Of a stretch of 64,000 nucleotides of DNA, positions 8,930-17,914 are shown one piece after another. The notes below the pieces were generated by a model, which saw only the letters and a program-made list of their open reading frames with translations, was not told the origin of the DNA and did no database searches. Both the position numbers and the translations under genes were made by a program. Source of the DNA: Flavobacterium aquicola (lineage in GTDB: Bacteria > Bacteroidota > Bacteroidia > Flavobacteriales > Flavobacteriaceae); assembly GCF_003385115.1 (NCBI RefSeq), contig NZ_QUNI01000011.1:62001-126000 (forward strand), read 5' to 3'. Position 1 is the stretch's first letter, and every line of letters starts with the position of its first letter.

Positions 8930-9169
8930 TTACTTATTTGATGTTTTTGTAGTATCTACTATTGGATCATTCTGCTGCGTACCGCTGTTGCTGTCAGTCC
9001 CTGAAGTTATGGTATCAGAAGCGTTTTTATTTGTTCCTGAAATTACTGCTGTTGTATCTGACTCAATCATCAGGTCATCTGTGTTTGCAGCTGTATTGGA
9101 TTTACAAGCAAATAGAAATGAAGCTATAAGCGCAATCGCTGCTAATTTTGATTTGAATACTGTTTTCAT
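8930..9169 (-). CDS. Small secreted lipoprotein
   Basis: A 79-residue protein whose first 22 residues form a lipoprotein signal: Lys-containing n-region, hydrophobic core AAIALIASFLFA and Cys22 as lipid attachment site. The mature part is only about 57 residues, rich in Ser, Thr, Asn and Asp, and probably disordered. No domain is recognised. It has its own terminator and is divergent from the SpoIIAA-like gene. It could anchor to the periplasmic face or be surface-exposed; the sequence does not decide. Confidence 0.6.
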   Translation of the reverse strand: MKTVFKSKLAAIALIASFLFACKSNTAANTDDLMIESDTTAVISGTNKNASDTITSGTDSNSGTQQNDPIVDTTKTSNK

Positions 9170-9392
9170 GATTTCATTTTTTTAAATTAATGTATAATCC
9201 AAATGTATAAGCCTTCCTATAAGAAAAGCTGCAGATTTTCCTGTTTATTTTATATAATTCAACAGGATTATTAATTGATTTTTAGATATTTAAAATAGTA
9301 TTAGGAACGAATTCTATTAAATTTCTCGAGAATTATATAATTCCTTAATACTATACAGTACTTACATTTATTCAAAACTAAATACTTTAATT

Positions 9393-9764
9393 ATGATACA
9401 GTTAGAAAGTAATACTCCAAGTAATGTTGCTGCATTCCGAGCAACAGGAGAAGTAACAAAAGAAGACTACGAAAATGTAGTAATACCAGAAGTCGAGCGT
9501 GTTATATCATCCATCGGCCATATTAATTTTCTATTATATCTCGATACAGCGATAGAAAATTTTACTGCGGGCGCTTGGGTTCAGGACGCTTTATTAGGAC
9601 TGAAAAATATTGCCAAATGGAATCGGGCAGCAATCGTAACTGACTCCGATACTGCTATAACTTTTACCAATGGATTCAGTTATTTTGTTCCGGGAGAATT
9701 TAAAGGTTTTAAAAAAGAACAATATAACGAAGCCGTAACCTGGGTTTCAGAAGAAACTCTTTAA
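9393..9764 (+). CDS. SpoIIAA-like (STAS-fold) protein
   Basis: A 123-residue cytosolic protein with the pattern of the SpoIIAA-like family: N-terminal strand VAAFRATGEVTKEDYENVV, central strand INFLLYLDTAIENFTAGAW, then WNRAAIVTDSD and the C-terminal FVPGEFKGFKKEQYNEAVTW. Members of this STAS-like family occur singly in many Gram-negative bacteria. In PSI and structural work they resemble anti-sigma antagonists or lipid-binding STAS domains, but a partner is not known. A terminator follows at 9784-9821, so it is probably monocistronic. No anti-sigma or kinase partner is adjacent. Confidence 0.8.
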   Translation: MIQLESNTPSNVAAFRATGEVTKEDYENVVIPEVERVISSIGHINFLLYLDTAIENFTAGAWVQDALLGLKNIAKWNRAAIVTDSDTAITFTNGFSYFVPGEFKGFKKEQYNEAVTWVSEETL

Positions 9765-9783
9765 AGAAAATTATTTAAATCAG

Positions 9784-9821
9784 ATGGTGTAGCTGCATAT
9801 GTTACAGCTGCACCATTTTTA
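9784..9821 (+). terminator. Rho-independent terminator after the SpoIIAA-like gene
   Basis: A 12-bp stem (ATGGTGTAGCTG against CAGCTGCACCAT with one G-U pair, 9-nt loop) is followed by TTTTTAT. Confidence 0.75.
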
Positions 9822-10008
9822 TAGGAGCAATAAGTTTAGACTTTTCTTTATTCTGTTGCATACAGTCTATAAATAATCCTCGATGGGAATTTTGTAAAAT
9901 TCGATTTAAAATTCATAAAACGTTATCCGTTTTAATTGTTTTACTTTATTAGAACTATCCAAAAAGTGAAGGACAGCTATTAAATTTTAATAACTAAAAA
10001 AAACATTT

Positions 10009-11061
10009 ATGAGCGATATCGCCCGCCGTTTTCCAGAGAATCCTTTATTAATGCCAAAAGACTTAAAGTCAAGTACCGCTGAAATGCAGATTATCAGCCT
10101 GCTCAACCCTGGCGTATTTCAATTTGAAAATAAAATCTGGCTATTGGTAAGGGTGGCCGAATCGGTTGCTCAAAAGGAAGGCGTTGTCTTTTTTCCAATT
10201 GTCAATAAATTAGGGAAAATAGAAATCATAGAAATACCGCTTAATGACCCAGATTTAATAGCAAATGATGTTAGGGTAATTAATTACAAAGGGCTTGATT
10301 ACCTAACTACTATCTCACACTTGAGATTAGTCTGCAGTACAGATGGAGTAAATTTTCATGAACCCGAAAATACAGAAATTATAATGGGTTCCGGAATTCT
10401 AGAGCAGTTTGGTATTGAAGACTGCCGAGTAAGTAAAATTGGAGAAACCTATTATCTCACCTACACCGCCGTTTCAGAAAATGGTGTCGGTGTGGGATTA
10501 CGTACTACCAAAAACTGGCAGCATTTTGAATCAGCAGGAATGATTCTGCCGCCTCATAATAAGGACTGTGCAATTTTTGAAGAGCTTATTAATGGCAAAT
10601 ATTATGCTTTGCACCGTCCTTCAAGTCCGCAGATTGGCGGTAATTATATTTGGCTTGCTGAATCTCACGACGGTATTCATTGGGGAAACCATAAGTGCAT
10701 TATAAAAACACGCCAAGGACAATGGGACAGCGCCAGAGTGGGTGCCGGCGCAGCACCAATACGAACTGAAAAAGGATGGCTGGAAATTTACCACGGTGCA
10801 GATGCTGACAATAGATATTGTCTGGGAGCATTCCTTATGGATCTGGAAAACCCTTCCCAGGTAATTGCCCGCTCGCTCGATCCAATAATGATGCCCAAGG
10901 AAAACTACGAGCTCAGCGGTTTTTTTGGTTATGTAGTTTTTACAAACGGTCATATTGTGAATGGGGATTTACTAACAATATATTACGGAGCCGCCGATGA
11001 ATTTGTCTGCGGTGCTCATTTTTCGATTGCTGAGATTTTATCTGGACTTTCAATAGTGTAA
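10009..11061 (+). CDS. GH130-family glycoside phosphorylase/hydrolase
   Basis: A 350-residue protein of five-bladed beta-propeller type. It opens with IARRFPENPLLMPKDL, a common start of GH130 enzymes, and carries FGIEDCRVSKIGETYYLTYTA with EDCR at 137-140, the counterpart of the family EDPR motif that holds the catalytic Asp. GH130 includes beta-mannoside phosphorylases and beta-1,2-mannosidases; the subfamily cannot be set from sequence inspection. There is no signal peptide, so it is probably cytoplasmic and handles imported oligosaccharides. It stands alone, ending 16 bp before the convergent mreB-like gene. No mannan transporter or other glycosidase is nearby. Confidence 0.85.
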   Translation: MSDIARRFPENPLLMPKDLKSSTAEMQIISLLNPGVFQFENKIWLLVRVAESVAQKEGVVFFPIVNKLGKIEIIEIPLNDPDLIANDVRVINYKGLDYLTTISHLRLVCSTDGVNFHEPENTEIIMGSGILEQFGIEDCRVSKIGETYYLTYTAVSENGVGVGLRTTKNWQHFESAGMILPPHNKDCAIFEELINGKYYALHRPSSPQIGGNYIWLAESHDGIHWGNHKCIIKTRQGQWDSARVGAGAAPIRTEKGWLEIYHGADADNRYCLGAFLMDLENPSQVIARSLDPIMMPKENYELSGFFGYVVFTNGHIVNGDLLTIYYGAADEFVCGAHFSIAEILSGLSIV

Positions 11062-11077
11062 TTAGTATACAGACCTA

Positions 11078-12106
11078 TTATTTTATCAGTACGCTTTTAT
11101 ACTTATCTATATCTTTTAAGACAATACCAGTCCCAATAACAACTGCTCTTAAAGGATCCTGCGCGATAAAAACAGGCAGTTCGGTCTTCTTTGAGATCCT
11201 TTGGTCAAGACCGCGAAGCATTGCTCCTCCTCCTGCAAGATACAATCCTGTATTGTAAATGTCAGCAGCCAATTCTGGGGGCGTCAATGAAAGAGTGACC
11301 ATAATAGCATCTTCTATTCGTTGTATAGATTTATCCAGAGCTTTTGCAATTTCCCTAAAACTTACGATGACCTCCTTTGGTTTCCCGGTAAGCAAATCCC
11401 TTCCTCGGACTGTAATATCATCTGGCGCATCTTCAAGATCTTCTGTGGCAGCACCAACATCAATTTTTATGGCCTCGGCAGTCGCTTCTCCAACATACAG
11501 ATTATGATGTGTCCTCATATAATATACTATATCATTTGTAAAAACATCACCAGCAATTTTTATCGATTTATCACAATTTATTCCTCCCAGAGCAATAACA
11601 GCAATTTCTGTGGTACCTCCTCCAATATCTACAATGATATGGCCTTTTGGCTGCATGACATCGATTCCAATTCCGATAGCAGCTGCCATAGGTTCATGAA
11701 TCAAAAACACTTCTTTACCGTTTACGCGTTCGCATGATTCTTTTACTGCTCTCATTTCAACCTCAGTAATGCCGCTGGGAATGCACACTACCATCCGGAG
11801 CGCGGGAGTAAAAAAACTTCTCTTTAATTCAGGTATGCTTTTTATAAACCAATTAATCATTTTCTCTGATGCATCAAAATCTGCAATAACTCCATCTTTC
11901 AACGGCCTGATTGTTCGAATGTTTTCATGTGTCTTGCCCTGCATTAAATTGGCCTCTTTTCCTACTGCAATAATTTTCCCATTTCTAATATCTCTTGCTA
12001 CAATCGACGGACTGTCGACTACGATTTTTCCATCATAATATATTAACGTATTTGCTGTTCCCAAATCCATAGCTATCTCCGCCGTCATAAAATTAAATGC
12101 CCCCAT
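11078..12106 (-). CDS. mreB: MreB-family actin-like protein (solitary copy)
   Basis: MreB forms membrane-associated filaments that direct cell-wall synthesis in rods. This 342-residue protein is full length, with the phosphate-1 motif DLGTANT (15-21), VDIGGGTTEIAV (phosphate 2), and LAGGGAMLRGLD (adenosine motif). The N-terminus MGAFNFMTAEIAMDLG is like that of other flavobacterial MreB proteins. It lacks the usual mreC, mreD or pbp2 neighbours, being flanked by a GH130 gene and an AT-rich gap. That suggests a second, paralogous mreB rather than the morphogenetic operon copy, though only the whole genome could show this. It ends 16 bp from the convergent GH130 gene. Confidence 0.9.
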   Translation of the reverse strand: MGAFNFMTAEIAMDLGTANTLIYYDGKIVVDSPSIVARDIRNGKIIAVGKEANLMQGKTHENIRTIRPLKDGVIADFDASEKMINWFIKSIPELKRSFFTPALRMVVCIPSGITEVEMRAVKESCERVNGKEVFLIHEPMAAAIGIGIDVMQPKGHIIVDIGGGTTEIAVIALGGINCDKSIKIAGDVFTNDIVYYMRTHHNLYVGEATAEAIKIDVGAATEDLEDAPDDITVRGRDLLTGKPKEVIVSFREIAKALDKSIQRIEDAIMVTLSLTPPELAADIYNTGLYLAGGGAMLRGLDQRISKKTELPVFIAQDPLRAVVIGTGIVLKDIDKYKSVLIK

Positions 12107-12563
12107 ATATAGTTTTGTTTATATAAGGAACGTTGTTGTTACTGTTTTATTCTGATAAAAAACCAAATTCAAGGCAATCCCGCATGATATATATCTAATA
12201 GCGGAAATTTTATGTTTTTAAAATTCAGAAGATTTTTACATACCCAATAGTATACCCTGCGAACGCTGCCTTTGCTAAACACTCTTAAGATGATTTGAAG
12301 CTATGCTGTCAAGACACCGCCATGTTTTAAATAGTAGTATTAAAATAATACAAATACTCATTAAAAATTTAATATAAAACACTAAATTTTTAATAATGTT
12401 TATTAAAATTTTAAACAAAAAGTTTAAACTTTTAAATAATAAATAATAAATTTTAATGAGCATTATTAAAATTTTAATTATATGAAATAAAATTTTGAAT
12501 CAAATACTTAAAATTTTAAACAATTTGCTTAATTTTAGATAAAATATTCAAATAAAATACCGT
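12107..12563. other. AT-rich intergenic region with repeated AAATTTT-type palindromes
   Basis: No credible gene lies in these 457 bp. From about 12340 to 12545 the sequence is almost pure A/T. Short self-complementary words such as TTAAAATTTTAA recur (near 12410, 12470 and 12515), and GTTTAAAC occurs near 12422. It separates divergent genes (mreB-like and 12564) and would be strongly bent or easily melted. Confidence 0.6.
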
Positions 12564-13040
12564 ATGCCAATAGACAATTTAGGTAAAGTTCATTTTTCGG
12601 ACAAACAGATTCACGATATAAACCAGGCCTTGGCCGTTTTGACTACAGCTTTAGAGGACATGTCTGTAAATCTTACTCCGGCAGAGCATCGAAAATATGG
12701 AAGAGTAAAAGAGAAGAACAAATTACTGATCGACAAGGTAAAAAACTACCATGATAATGTCCCTCAATTGAGCTCTACCGAGGTGGACTGGGAGGAATTT
12801 AATCGTGATTATAACAATCGTTTCCAAGCTTCGCAAATGCTGTTCAAAATAAAATCGATCGAAAACCAGCTCATAAATATTAAAATAGTGGGCGATTACG
12901 ACAATTATACCGATGCCCTGAGGGATTATCAATATGCTAAATACAAAAACAGGTTTGCTTCTGAGCATGGCTACGAAAGAAAAATCGATGATATGGCAGT
13001 GTTTTTCCCTCGGACAGGAATAACCAAAAAGAAGATTTAA
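12564..13040 (+). CDS. Conserved hypothetical cytosolic protein
   Basis: A 158-residue protein without signal peptide or membrane segment. It is predominantly helical, with a charged N-terminal half (FSDKQIHDINQALAVLTTAL, then LTPAEHRKYGRVKEKNK) and a C-terminal segment rich in Tyr and basic residues (YAKYKNRFASEHGYERKID). Codon use and amino acid composition look like normal flavobacterial coding sequence. I do not recognise the family. It stands alone between the AT-rich gap and the 160-bp inverted-repeat element. Confidence 0.65.
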   Translation: MPIDNLGKVHFSDKQIHDINQALAVLTTALEDMSVNLTPAEHRKYGRVKEKNKLLIDKVKNYHDNVPQLSSTEVDWEEFNRDYNNRFQASQMLFKIKSIENQLINIKIVGDYDNYTDALRDYQYAKYKNRFASEHGYERKIDDMAVFFPRTGITKKKI

Positions 13041-13055
13041 GAGACTCAATTAGCT

Positions 13056-13215
13056 GCTTTTAAAAAAAATTAGCCACGAATTACACCAATTGTCACTAAT
13101 TCTCATAGAAATTGAAATCGAATTAGACGAATTCTATCAGCTTTAATAATTCGAGTAATTAACACGTTATAATTCGTGATTCATTAGTGAATTTGTGGCG
13201 GAAACTTTTAAAAGC
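13056..13215. repeat. 160-bp MITE-like inverted-repeat element
   Basis: The outer ends are exact inverted copies (GCTTTTAAAA at 13056-13065, TTTTAAAAGC at 13206-13215). Inside them lie longer imperfect arms: GCCACGAATT... at 13073-13101 and its inverted counterpart ending ...TTTGTGGC at 13171-13199. The interior is rich in repeated GAATT/AATTC words. There is no open reading frame. Short non-coding inverted elements with CCACGAATT-type ends look like mobile, dispersed repeats; whether other copies exist in the genome cannot be seen here. Confidence 0.5.
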
Positions 13216-13295
13216 GATTGCCCTGAGCATTCGCAAAAAAAAATCAGCCAATAAAAAACAATTCGTATTTTTGTTTTCTGACATCTTTGCTCATC

Positions 13296-15665
13296 ATGAA
13301 TACTACTCCTTTTACAAAAAGCCCATTCCAAACGCTGATTTCCTTTCATAAACTGATCGAAAACTTAGAGGAAATTGCTGCAACCAATGTGGATTACCGC
13401 TCTAATTATGCCAAAGCATTGCTAAAAGAAATAGAACCCTATCCAGAGTTTAAAGACGGAATTACCGATTTTAGTTTTATAAAAAAGCACGAAGAACTAA
13501 TTCACAATTTACTGGCAGACCTCTTCCCTACTGCCTTAACTCATAATGAGATAAAAGCGGTTACTATTCCGTTTCAAAATGTAACTTTTAATTATACCGA
13601 AAGATTTAAAAAAATTCTTCAAAATGCAGGAATGACATTTGACATAGAAATACGTGATTTTGAAGAAGATCAATTTTATATTCTCAATTGCATTCTGATT
13701 TTGAACGCATGCTATGGTCAGAATTTTGATTTCAACAAACCTTTATTCTATGATATCCCGACAGCAGCCGGCATTATGTATCATTACAGAATTTTATATA
13801 ATGCCGATTTTATTGAAATTATTCCAACCCAAAATACTCCGTTAATTACTCAGGAGGATATCACTCTTTTGATGAATAACTTTGATAATATCGATCTATG
13901 GAAAGAAAAATTTCCGCAGGGAAGCTGGATTTTAAAAGGTTTCGGTATAGTAAGCCTTTTTGATGTAACCCGAGAAAGTTCGGTTTCTGATTTAAAAAGT
14001 AATCTTTTGAGAGTAAAATCTACTCAGCCTCAATCAAGTGTAAGTTTTGAATCAATTTTCAAATCTATTTTTAAAATCCCTGATTTGGGAGTTGGTTTCA
14101 TTTTATATGATGAGGAAGAAGAAAAATTTACCATTCCGCCTTATAATGACAAGGTGACCAAAAGCTATCTGCTTAACGGTATTGACGAAATGAAATGTAA
14201 AAACGGCATTTACGGTCATTGTTTTACAGCTGTTTTAGAAGATAAAAAAAACATAATCATTTCTGATGTAGAACAATTTGCTTCAATTCCAGAAAATGAA
14301 AAACTAGGAAATCATCTGCTGCAGCAAAACATCCGCAGCTGCATTTTTGCACCCGTTATAAAGGACGATACTCTTCTCGGAATTATAGAATTGGTTTCCT
14401 CACAGCCTACCGCTTTAAACAGTATTAATGCTATCAATTTAGATTTATTTTTACCTTACCTGGTCGATAATCTAGAAGGTTATAAAACCGATAAACAAAA
14501 CCAGATTGAAGCCATTATACAAAGGGAATATACTGCTATTCACTCCAGTGTATATTGGAAATTCAAGCGTGAAGCACTAAAATATTTTGAGTCCAACTCT
14601 CCAACTAAAGATTATATTTTTAAAGAAATCATTTTTAAAGAAGTCTATCCTTTATACGGGCAGATTGATATAAAAGGTTCATCAGAACATCGTAATAAAA
14701 CGGTAAAAGAGGATCTGAAAAATCAATTAGAAACTCTTATCAATCTCTTTGAAAGTCAAAAATCTAATGAAAGTTTTGTTTTGCTGGAACAAAGAATATT
14801 TGAATTACAATCATTCAATGCCGAACTCGATACCTCTTTAAAAGCAGATACAGAACAGCAGATCCAGAATTATATTGAAACCGAAATTCATCCTATCCTA
14901 AGAAACACAACGATGGATACTGAAGATGAAACTGCAAAACAAAACTATTTTGAAAGCCTCGATGAAAAAACAGGAATGTTCTATCATTCACGAAAGAAGT
15001 TTGATAATACCATGTCAATTATCAACAAAAAGTTGGCTGTTATTTTAGACCAAAAACAAATAGAAGCACAGCAGATTTATCCGCATTACTATGAACGTTT
15101 TAAAACTGATGGTGTAGAGCATAATCTTTATATTGGCGCATCTATTGCCCCGGCAAAACCATTTGATAATTTGTATTTAAATAATTTAAGACTGTGGCAG
15201 TTGCAGACATTATGCGAAATGGAACTGGAACACCATCAGCTCAAAGCTACTTTGCCGTATGAACTAGATGTTACATCACTGATTTTAGTATTCAGTTCCC
15301 CTATTTCTATTCGTTTTAGGATGGATGAGAAACGCTTTGATGTCGATGGAACTTACAACGCTCGCTATGAAGTAGTAAAAAAACGCATTGACAAAGCAAC
15401 CATAAAAGGCACTAAAGAAAGAATTACACAAAAAGAAAAGATCACTATTGTATATTCTCACAACTCGGAACAAAACGAATATCTAAAATACATCAAATAC
15501 CTGCAGTTCAAAAAAATACTGGAACCTGCTATTGAACAATTTGAAGTTGAAGAACTTCAGGGTGTGTCAGGCTTGCGGGCCATTCGGGTGAAAGTCATCA
15601 ATACTAATCTTACTGATGAGGTACATACCAATACATATCAGGATTTAATCAACGAACAAAATTAA
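13296..15665 (+). CDS. Large GAF-domain protein
   Basis: A 789-residue cytosolic protein. A GAF-type sensory domain is visible in the first half (about 240-390: FESIFKSIFKIPDLGVGFIL, then CIFAPVIKDDTLLGIIELVS). The C-terminal 400 residues are helical and charged, with no kinase, cyclase or HTH motif I can see. The start chosen is the ATG at 13296; an in-frame TTG at 13287 is less likely because a -7 box TATTTTTG (13266-13273) lies just before it and MNTTPFTKSPF is a natural N-terminus. Proteins of this architecture are common in Flavobacteriia without known function. It ends just before a 21-bp perfect hairpin. Confidence 0.8.
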   Translation: MNTTPFTKSPFQTLISFHKLIENLEEIAATNVDYRSNYAKALLKEIEPYPEFKDGITDFSFIKKHEELIHNLLADLFPTALTHNEIKAVTIPFQNVTFNYTERFKKILQNAGMTFDIEIRDFEEDQFYILNCILILNACYGQNFDFNKPLFYDIPTAAGIMYHYRILYNADFIEIIPTQNTPLITQEDITLLMNNFDNIDLWKEKFPQGSWILKGFGIVSLFDVTRESSVSDLKSNLLRVKSTQPQSSVSFESIFKSIFKIPDLGVGFILYDEEEEKFTIPPYNDKVTKSYLLNGIDEMKCKNGIYGHCFTAVLEDKKNIIISDVEQFASIPENEKLGNHLLQQNIRSCIFAPVIKDDTLLGIIELVSSQPTALNSINAINLDLFLPYLVDNLEGYKTDKQNQIEAIIQREYTAIHSSVYWKFKREALKYFESNSPTKDYIFKEIIFKEVYPLYGQIDIKGSSEHRNKTVKEDLKNQLETLINLFESQKSNESFVLLEQRIFELQSFNAELDTSLKADTEQQIQNYIETEIHPILRNTTMDTEDETAKQNYFESLDEKTGMFYHSRKKFDNTMSIINKKLAVILDQKQIEAQQIYPHYYERFKTDGVEHNLYIGASIAPAKPFDNLYLNNLRLWQLQTLCEMELEHHQLKATLPYELDVTSLILVFSSPISIRFRMDEKRFDVDGTYNARYEVVKKRIDKATIKGTKERITQKEKITIVYSHNSEQNEYLKYIKYLQFKKILEPAIEQFEVEELQGVSGLRAIRVKVINTNLTDEVHTNTYQDLINEQN

Positions 15666-15695
15666 AACTTATAAAACTTACCTTTAATTATATAA

Positions 15696-15747
15696 ATAAG
15701 GATTGGCTTTAAAACTTTAGATTTATAGTTTTAAAGCCAATCCTTAT
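15696..15747 (+). promoter_or_regulatory. 21-bp perfect hairpin overlapping the start codon of the next gene
   Basis: Arms 15696-15716 and 15727-15747 are exact inverted complements around a 10-nt loop. The right arm includes the first two bases of the ATG at 15746, so in RNA the start codon and the whole translation-initiation region would be paired. A terminator role for the GAF gene is possible, but no T-run follows. Confidence 0.6.
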
Positions 15748-17296
15748 GTCGTTAACTAAAAAAATCATTTTTGGAACCATTGCTTTATTAACATTATTGA
15801 TTTTAATTAATTTTGGTTTGAATCTTTGGCTGAACACCCAGCTTCCAAATGTTATAAAACAAAAAAACGAGACACCTTACAATATCTCTTATAACAAGTT
15901 AAAAGTAGATTTGCTTCCGAGCAATATTCAAATTACCGATATTACTGTTTTTCCTAAAATAAAACCAAAAAACAGTGATGCTAAAATCGGTGTTTATGCC
16001 AAAACTAAGTCGATTACTATAACCAATTTTAGTATTTGGAGTTTACTTTTTGATAATATTATTAAAGCAAAAAGTATCACTGTTGATCAACCTGATGTTG
16101 TTTTATACAAAAAAGACAAAAACACCAAAAATATTCGGAAAGAGGTTACTGAGCCATTCGATAAAATAATTGCAGTATCTAATATTTATATTCTAAAAGG
16201 AAAATTAGCTGTTACCGCAGTTCAGGATAACGAAACTATAATCAGTACTCAAAATATCACGGCGACCATCGAAGATATTGTCCTTACTGATGATATATTA
16301 GAACGCCCCATTCCTTTTTTATTCGATAAATACATTGTGGACTGTGATAGTTTATACTACAAACCAAATGATTTTTATACCATCAAAGCGCACGAAATAA
16401 GAACTGCAAATCATACGCTTCACATTAAAAACTTCGAATATTTACCTCAATATTCCCGAACTGAATTTGTGAAAAAGATGCAGAAAGAAAGAGATATTTT
16501 TACAATTAAAGCCTCTTCATTGGACATTAATTCAATGGATTGGGGATTTAAGGATGAAGTTTTTTTCTTTAAAGCCAAATCTTTGGTTCTTGATGGAGTT
16601 AACGCTAACATTTACCGCAATAAAATTCCCAAAGATGATCTAACAAAAAAGCCGCTGTATAACGAATTGCTTCGCAGTATCAAATTTCCGCTGCAGGTTG
16701 ATACGCTCCTTGTAAAACGTTCCAAATTAGTTTATGAAGAAGAAATTGATTTTAAAAAAGGACCAGCCAAATTAACGTTCGACCATTTTAATCTGAAAGC
16801 TGCTCACATTAAAAGCGGTTATGGCATAAAAAAAACTGCCGATGTGGATATCAATATCAATTGCCGTTTTATGAAAGATTCACAATTGAAAGTACATTGG
16901 ACATTCAATGTTCTTAACCTAAAAGATCGTTTTACAATAAAAGGAACTATTCAAAATTTTGACATTAAGGCCATGTACCAGTTTACCAAACCCTACATAA
17001 ACGCCTCTTTTGACGGTGTTTTTAAATCATACTCATTTAATATTACCGGCAATGATAAAAATGCACATGGTTATGCAAATTTAGAATACAAAGATTTAGA
17101 TGTTACTCTTTATAAAAAAAATGACCCCGATAAAAAAGCCAAAGTAAAAAGTGCTGTTGCTAATTTGATTCTAAAAAATGATTCAAATGGCAGATCAAAA
17201 GAAGCAAAAATAGAATTGGATCGAATACAGGAGAAATCGTTTTATAATTTTTTATGGCGAAGCATAGCCGAATCTCTAAAAAAAATCCTGATATAA
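15746..17296 (+). CDS. AsmA/DUF748-like inner-membrane anchored protein
   Basis: A 516-residue protein with one N-terminal signal-anchor helix (about 5-28, IIFGTIALLTLLILINFGLNLWL), then a periplasmic part rich in beta structure. The segment NISYNKLKVDLLPSNIQITDITVFPK is typical of AsmA-like/DUF748 repeats, the bridge-like lipid-transfer protein group. The C-terminus ends with NFLWRSIAESLKKILI, a short amphipathic helix seen in such proteins. It probably acts in the envelope, perhaps in phospholipid or outer-membrane homeostasis; that is inference from family. No other in-frame Met precedes the membrane helix, so the start inside the hairpin is the only reasonable one. Confidence 0.75.
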   Translation: MSLTKKIIFGTIALLTLLILINFGLNLWLNTQLPNVIKQKNETPYNISYNKLKVDLLPSNIQITDITVFPKIKPKNSDAKIGVYAKTKSITITNFSIWSLLFDNIIKAKSITVDQPDVVLYKKDKNTKNIRKEVTEPFDKIIAVSNIYILKGKLAVTAVQDNETIISTQNITATIEDIVLTDDILERPIPFLFDKYIVDCDSLYYKPNDFYTIKAHEIRTANHTLHIKNFEYLPQYSRTEFVKKMQKERDIFTIKASSLDINSMDWGFKDEVFFFKAKSLVLDGVNANIYRNKIPKDDLTKKPLYNELLRSIKFPLQVDTLLVKRSKLVYEEEIDFKKGPAKLTFDHFNLKAAHIKSGYGIKKTADVDININCRFMKDSQLKVHWTFNVLNLKDRFTIKGTIQNFDIKAMYQFTKPYINASFDGVFKSYSFNITGNDKNAHGYANLEYKDLDVTLYKKNDPDKKAKVKSAVANLILKNDSNGRSKEAKIELDRIQEKSFYNFLWRSIAESLKKILI

Positions 17297-17308
17297 AAGT
17301 GCGGACAT

Positions 17309-17347
17309 AAAAAAGAGTCTTTGATCTCAAATGAAATTCAAAGACTC
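17309..17347. terminator. Terminator between convergent genes
   Basis: A perfect 10-bp stem GAGTCTTTGA (17315-17324) and TCAAAGACTC (17338-17347) is flanked on the left by A6. On the minus strand the stem is therefore followed by TTTTTT and ends the glycine-zipper gene; it may also act on the plus strand. Confidence 0.7.
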
Positions 17348-17367
17348 CTTATTATAAAAAACACTTA

Positions 17368-17799
17368 TTATTTTTTGTCTTTATTTTTGGTACTGTCATC
17401 AATAATAGCACCTGTGCCGGCACCTACACCTGCTCCTACTATACCGCCTATTACAGCACCCTGCCCTTTTTTCTTACTAACAATGGCACCAGTTGCAGCA
17501 CCAACTCCAGCACCTATTACCGCTCCTTTTGCTGCGCCGCTCCATCCTTTCTTTTTAGCAGGTGCAGCCGCTACCGCTACTGGCTGATTTACAACAGTTA
17601 CATGCTGAGCACGTTCCTTTTCTTCTTTTTCTTCAATTTTTGCCATTTCTAACTTCATTGAGTCAATGACTTTTTGTCTATTAATTTCGGTTTTCATAGA
17701 ATCAATACTAGCTTGCTTTGCTCTACTGATTTCTTCATTTTGCTGTTTTTGGCATGCACCAAAAACGAATACCAACAATATTATTGATAAAGATTTCAT
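17368..17799 (-). CDS. Glycine-zipper lipoprotein
   Basis: A 143-residue envelope protein. The signal peptide ends at Cys16 (VFVFGAC), a lipobox. A charged coiled-coil-like segment follows (about 20-65), then a basic linker and two glycine-zipper blocks (about 83-130: GAAKGAVIGAGVGAATGAI and GQGAVIGGIVGAGVGAGTGAI). Glycine zippers pack as membrane-inserting hairpins, as in SlyB/17-kDa antigen type proteins. It probably sits in the outer membrane, with a structural or stress role inferred only from the family. Transcribed alone, with a terminator at 17309-17347. Confidence 0.8.
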   Translation of the reverse strand: MKSLSIILLVFVFGACQKQQNEEISRAKQASIDSMKTEINRQKVIDSMKLEMAKIEEKEEKERAQHVTVVNQPVAVAAAPAKKKGWSGAAKGAVIGAGVGAATGAIVSKKKGQGAVIGGIVGAGVGAGTGAIIDDSTKNKDKK

Positions 17800-17914
17800 A
17801 ATTACAAAATTTAAGTTTAGTACAAAGTAAAAACCAAAATCTGTAAAATGAATTACATAATTATGATGCTTTTTTTCAAAATTTAAAGGAATAAAAAACG
17901 ATGATTATCCAAAA

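Noticed and set aside
9887..9902. Palindrome GAATTTTGTAAAATTC upstream of GH130
   Set aside because: Short and A/T-rich; no second copy near a related gene, so chance cannot be excluded.
11321..11737. 138-codon frame on the plus strand inside the mreB-like gene
   Set aside because: Shadow of the MreB frame; composition is low-complexity and no start signal is seen.
12275..12463. 62-codon minus-strand frame in the AT-rich gap
   Set aside because: Mostly Leu, Ile, Lys and Phe from A/T runs; no ribosome-binding site or homology pattern.
13287..13296. TTG start for the GAF gene
   Set aside because: The ATG at 13296 gives a natural N-terminus and lies better relative to the -7 box.
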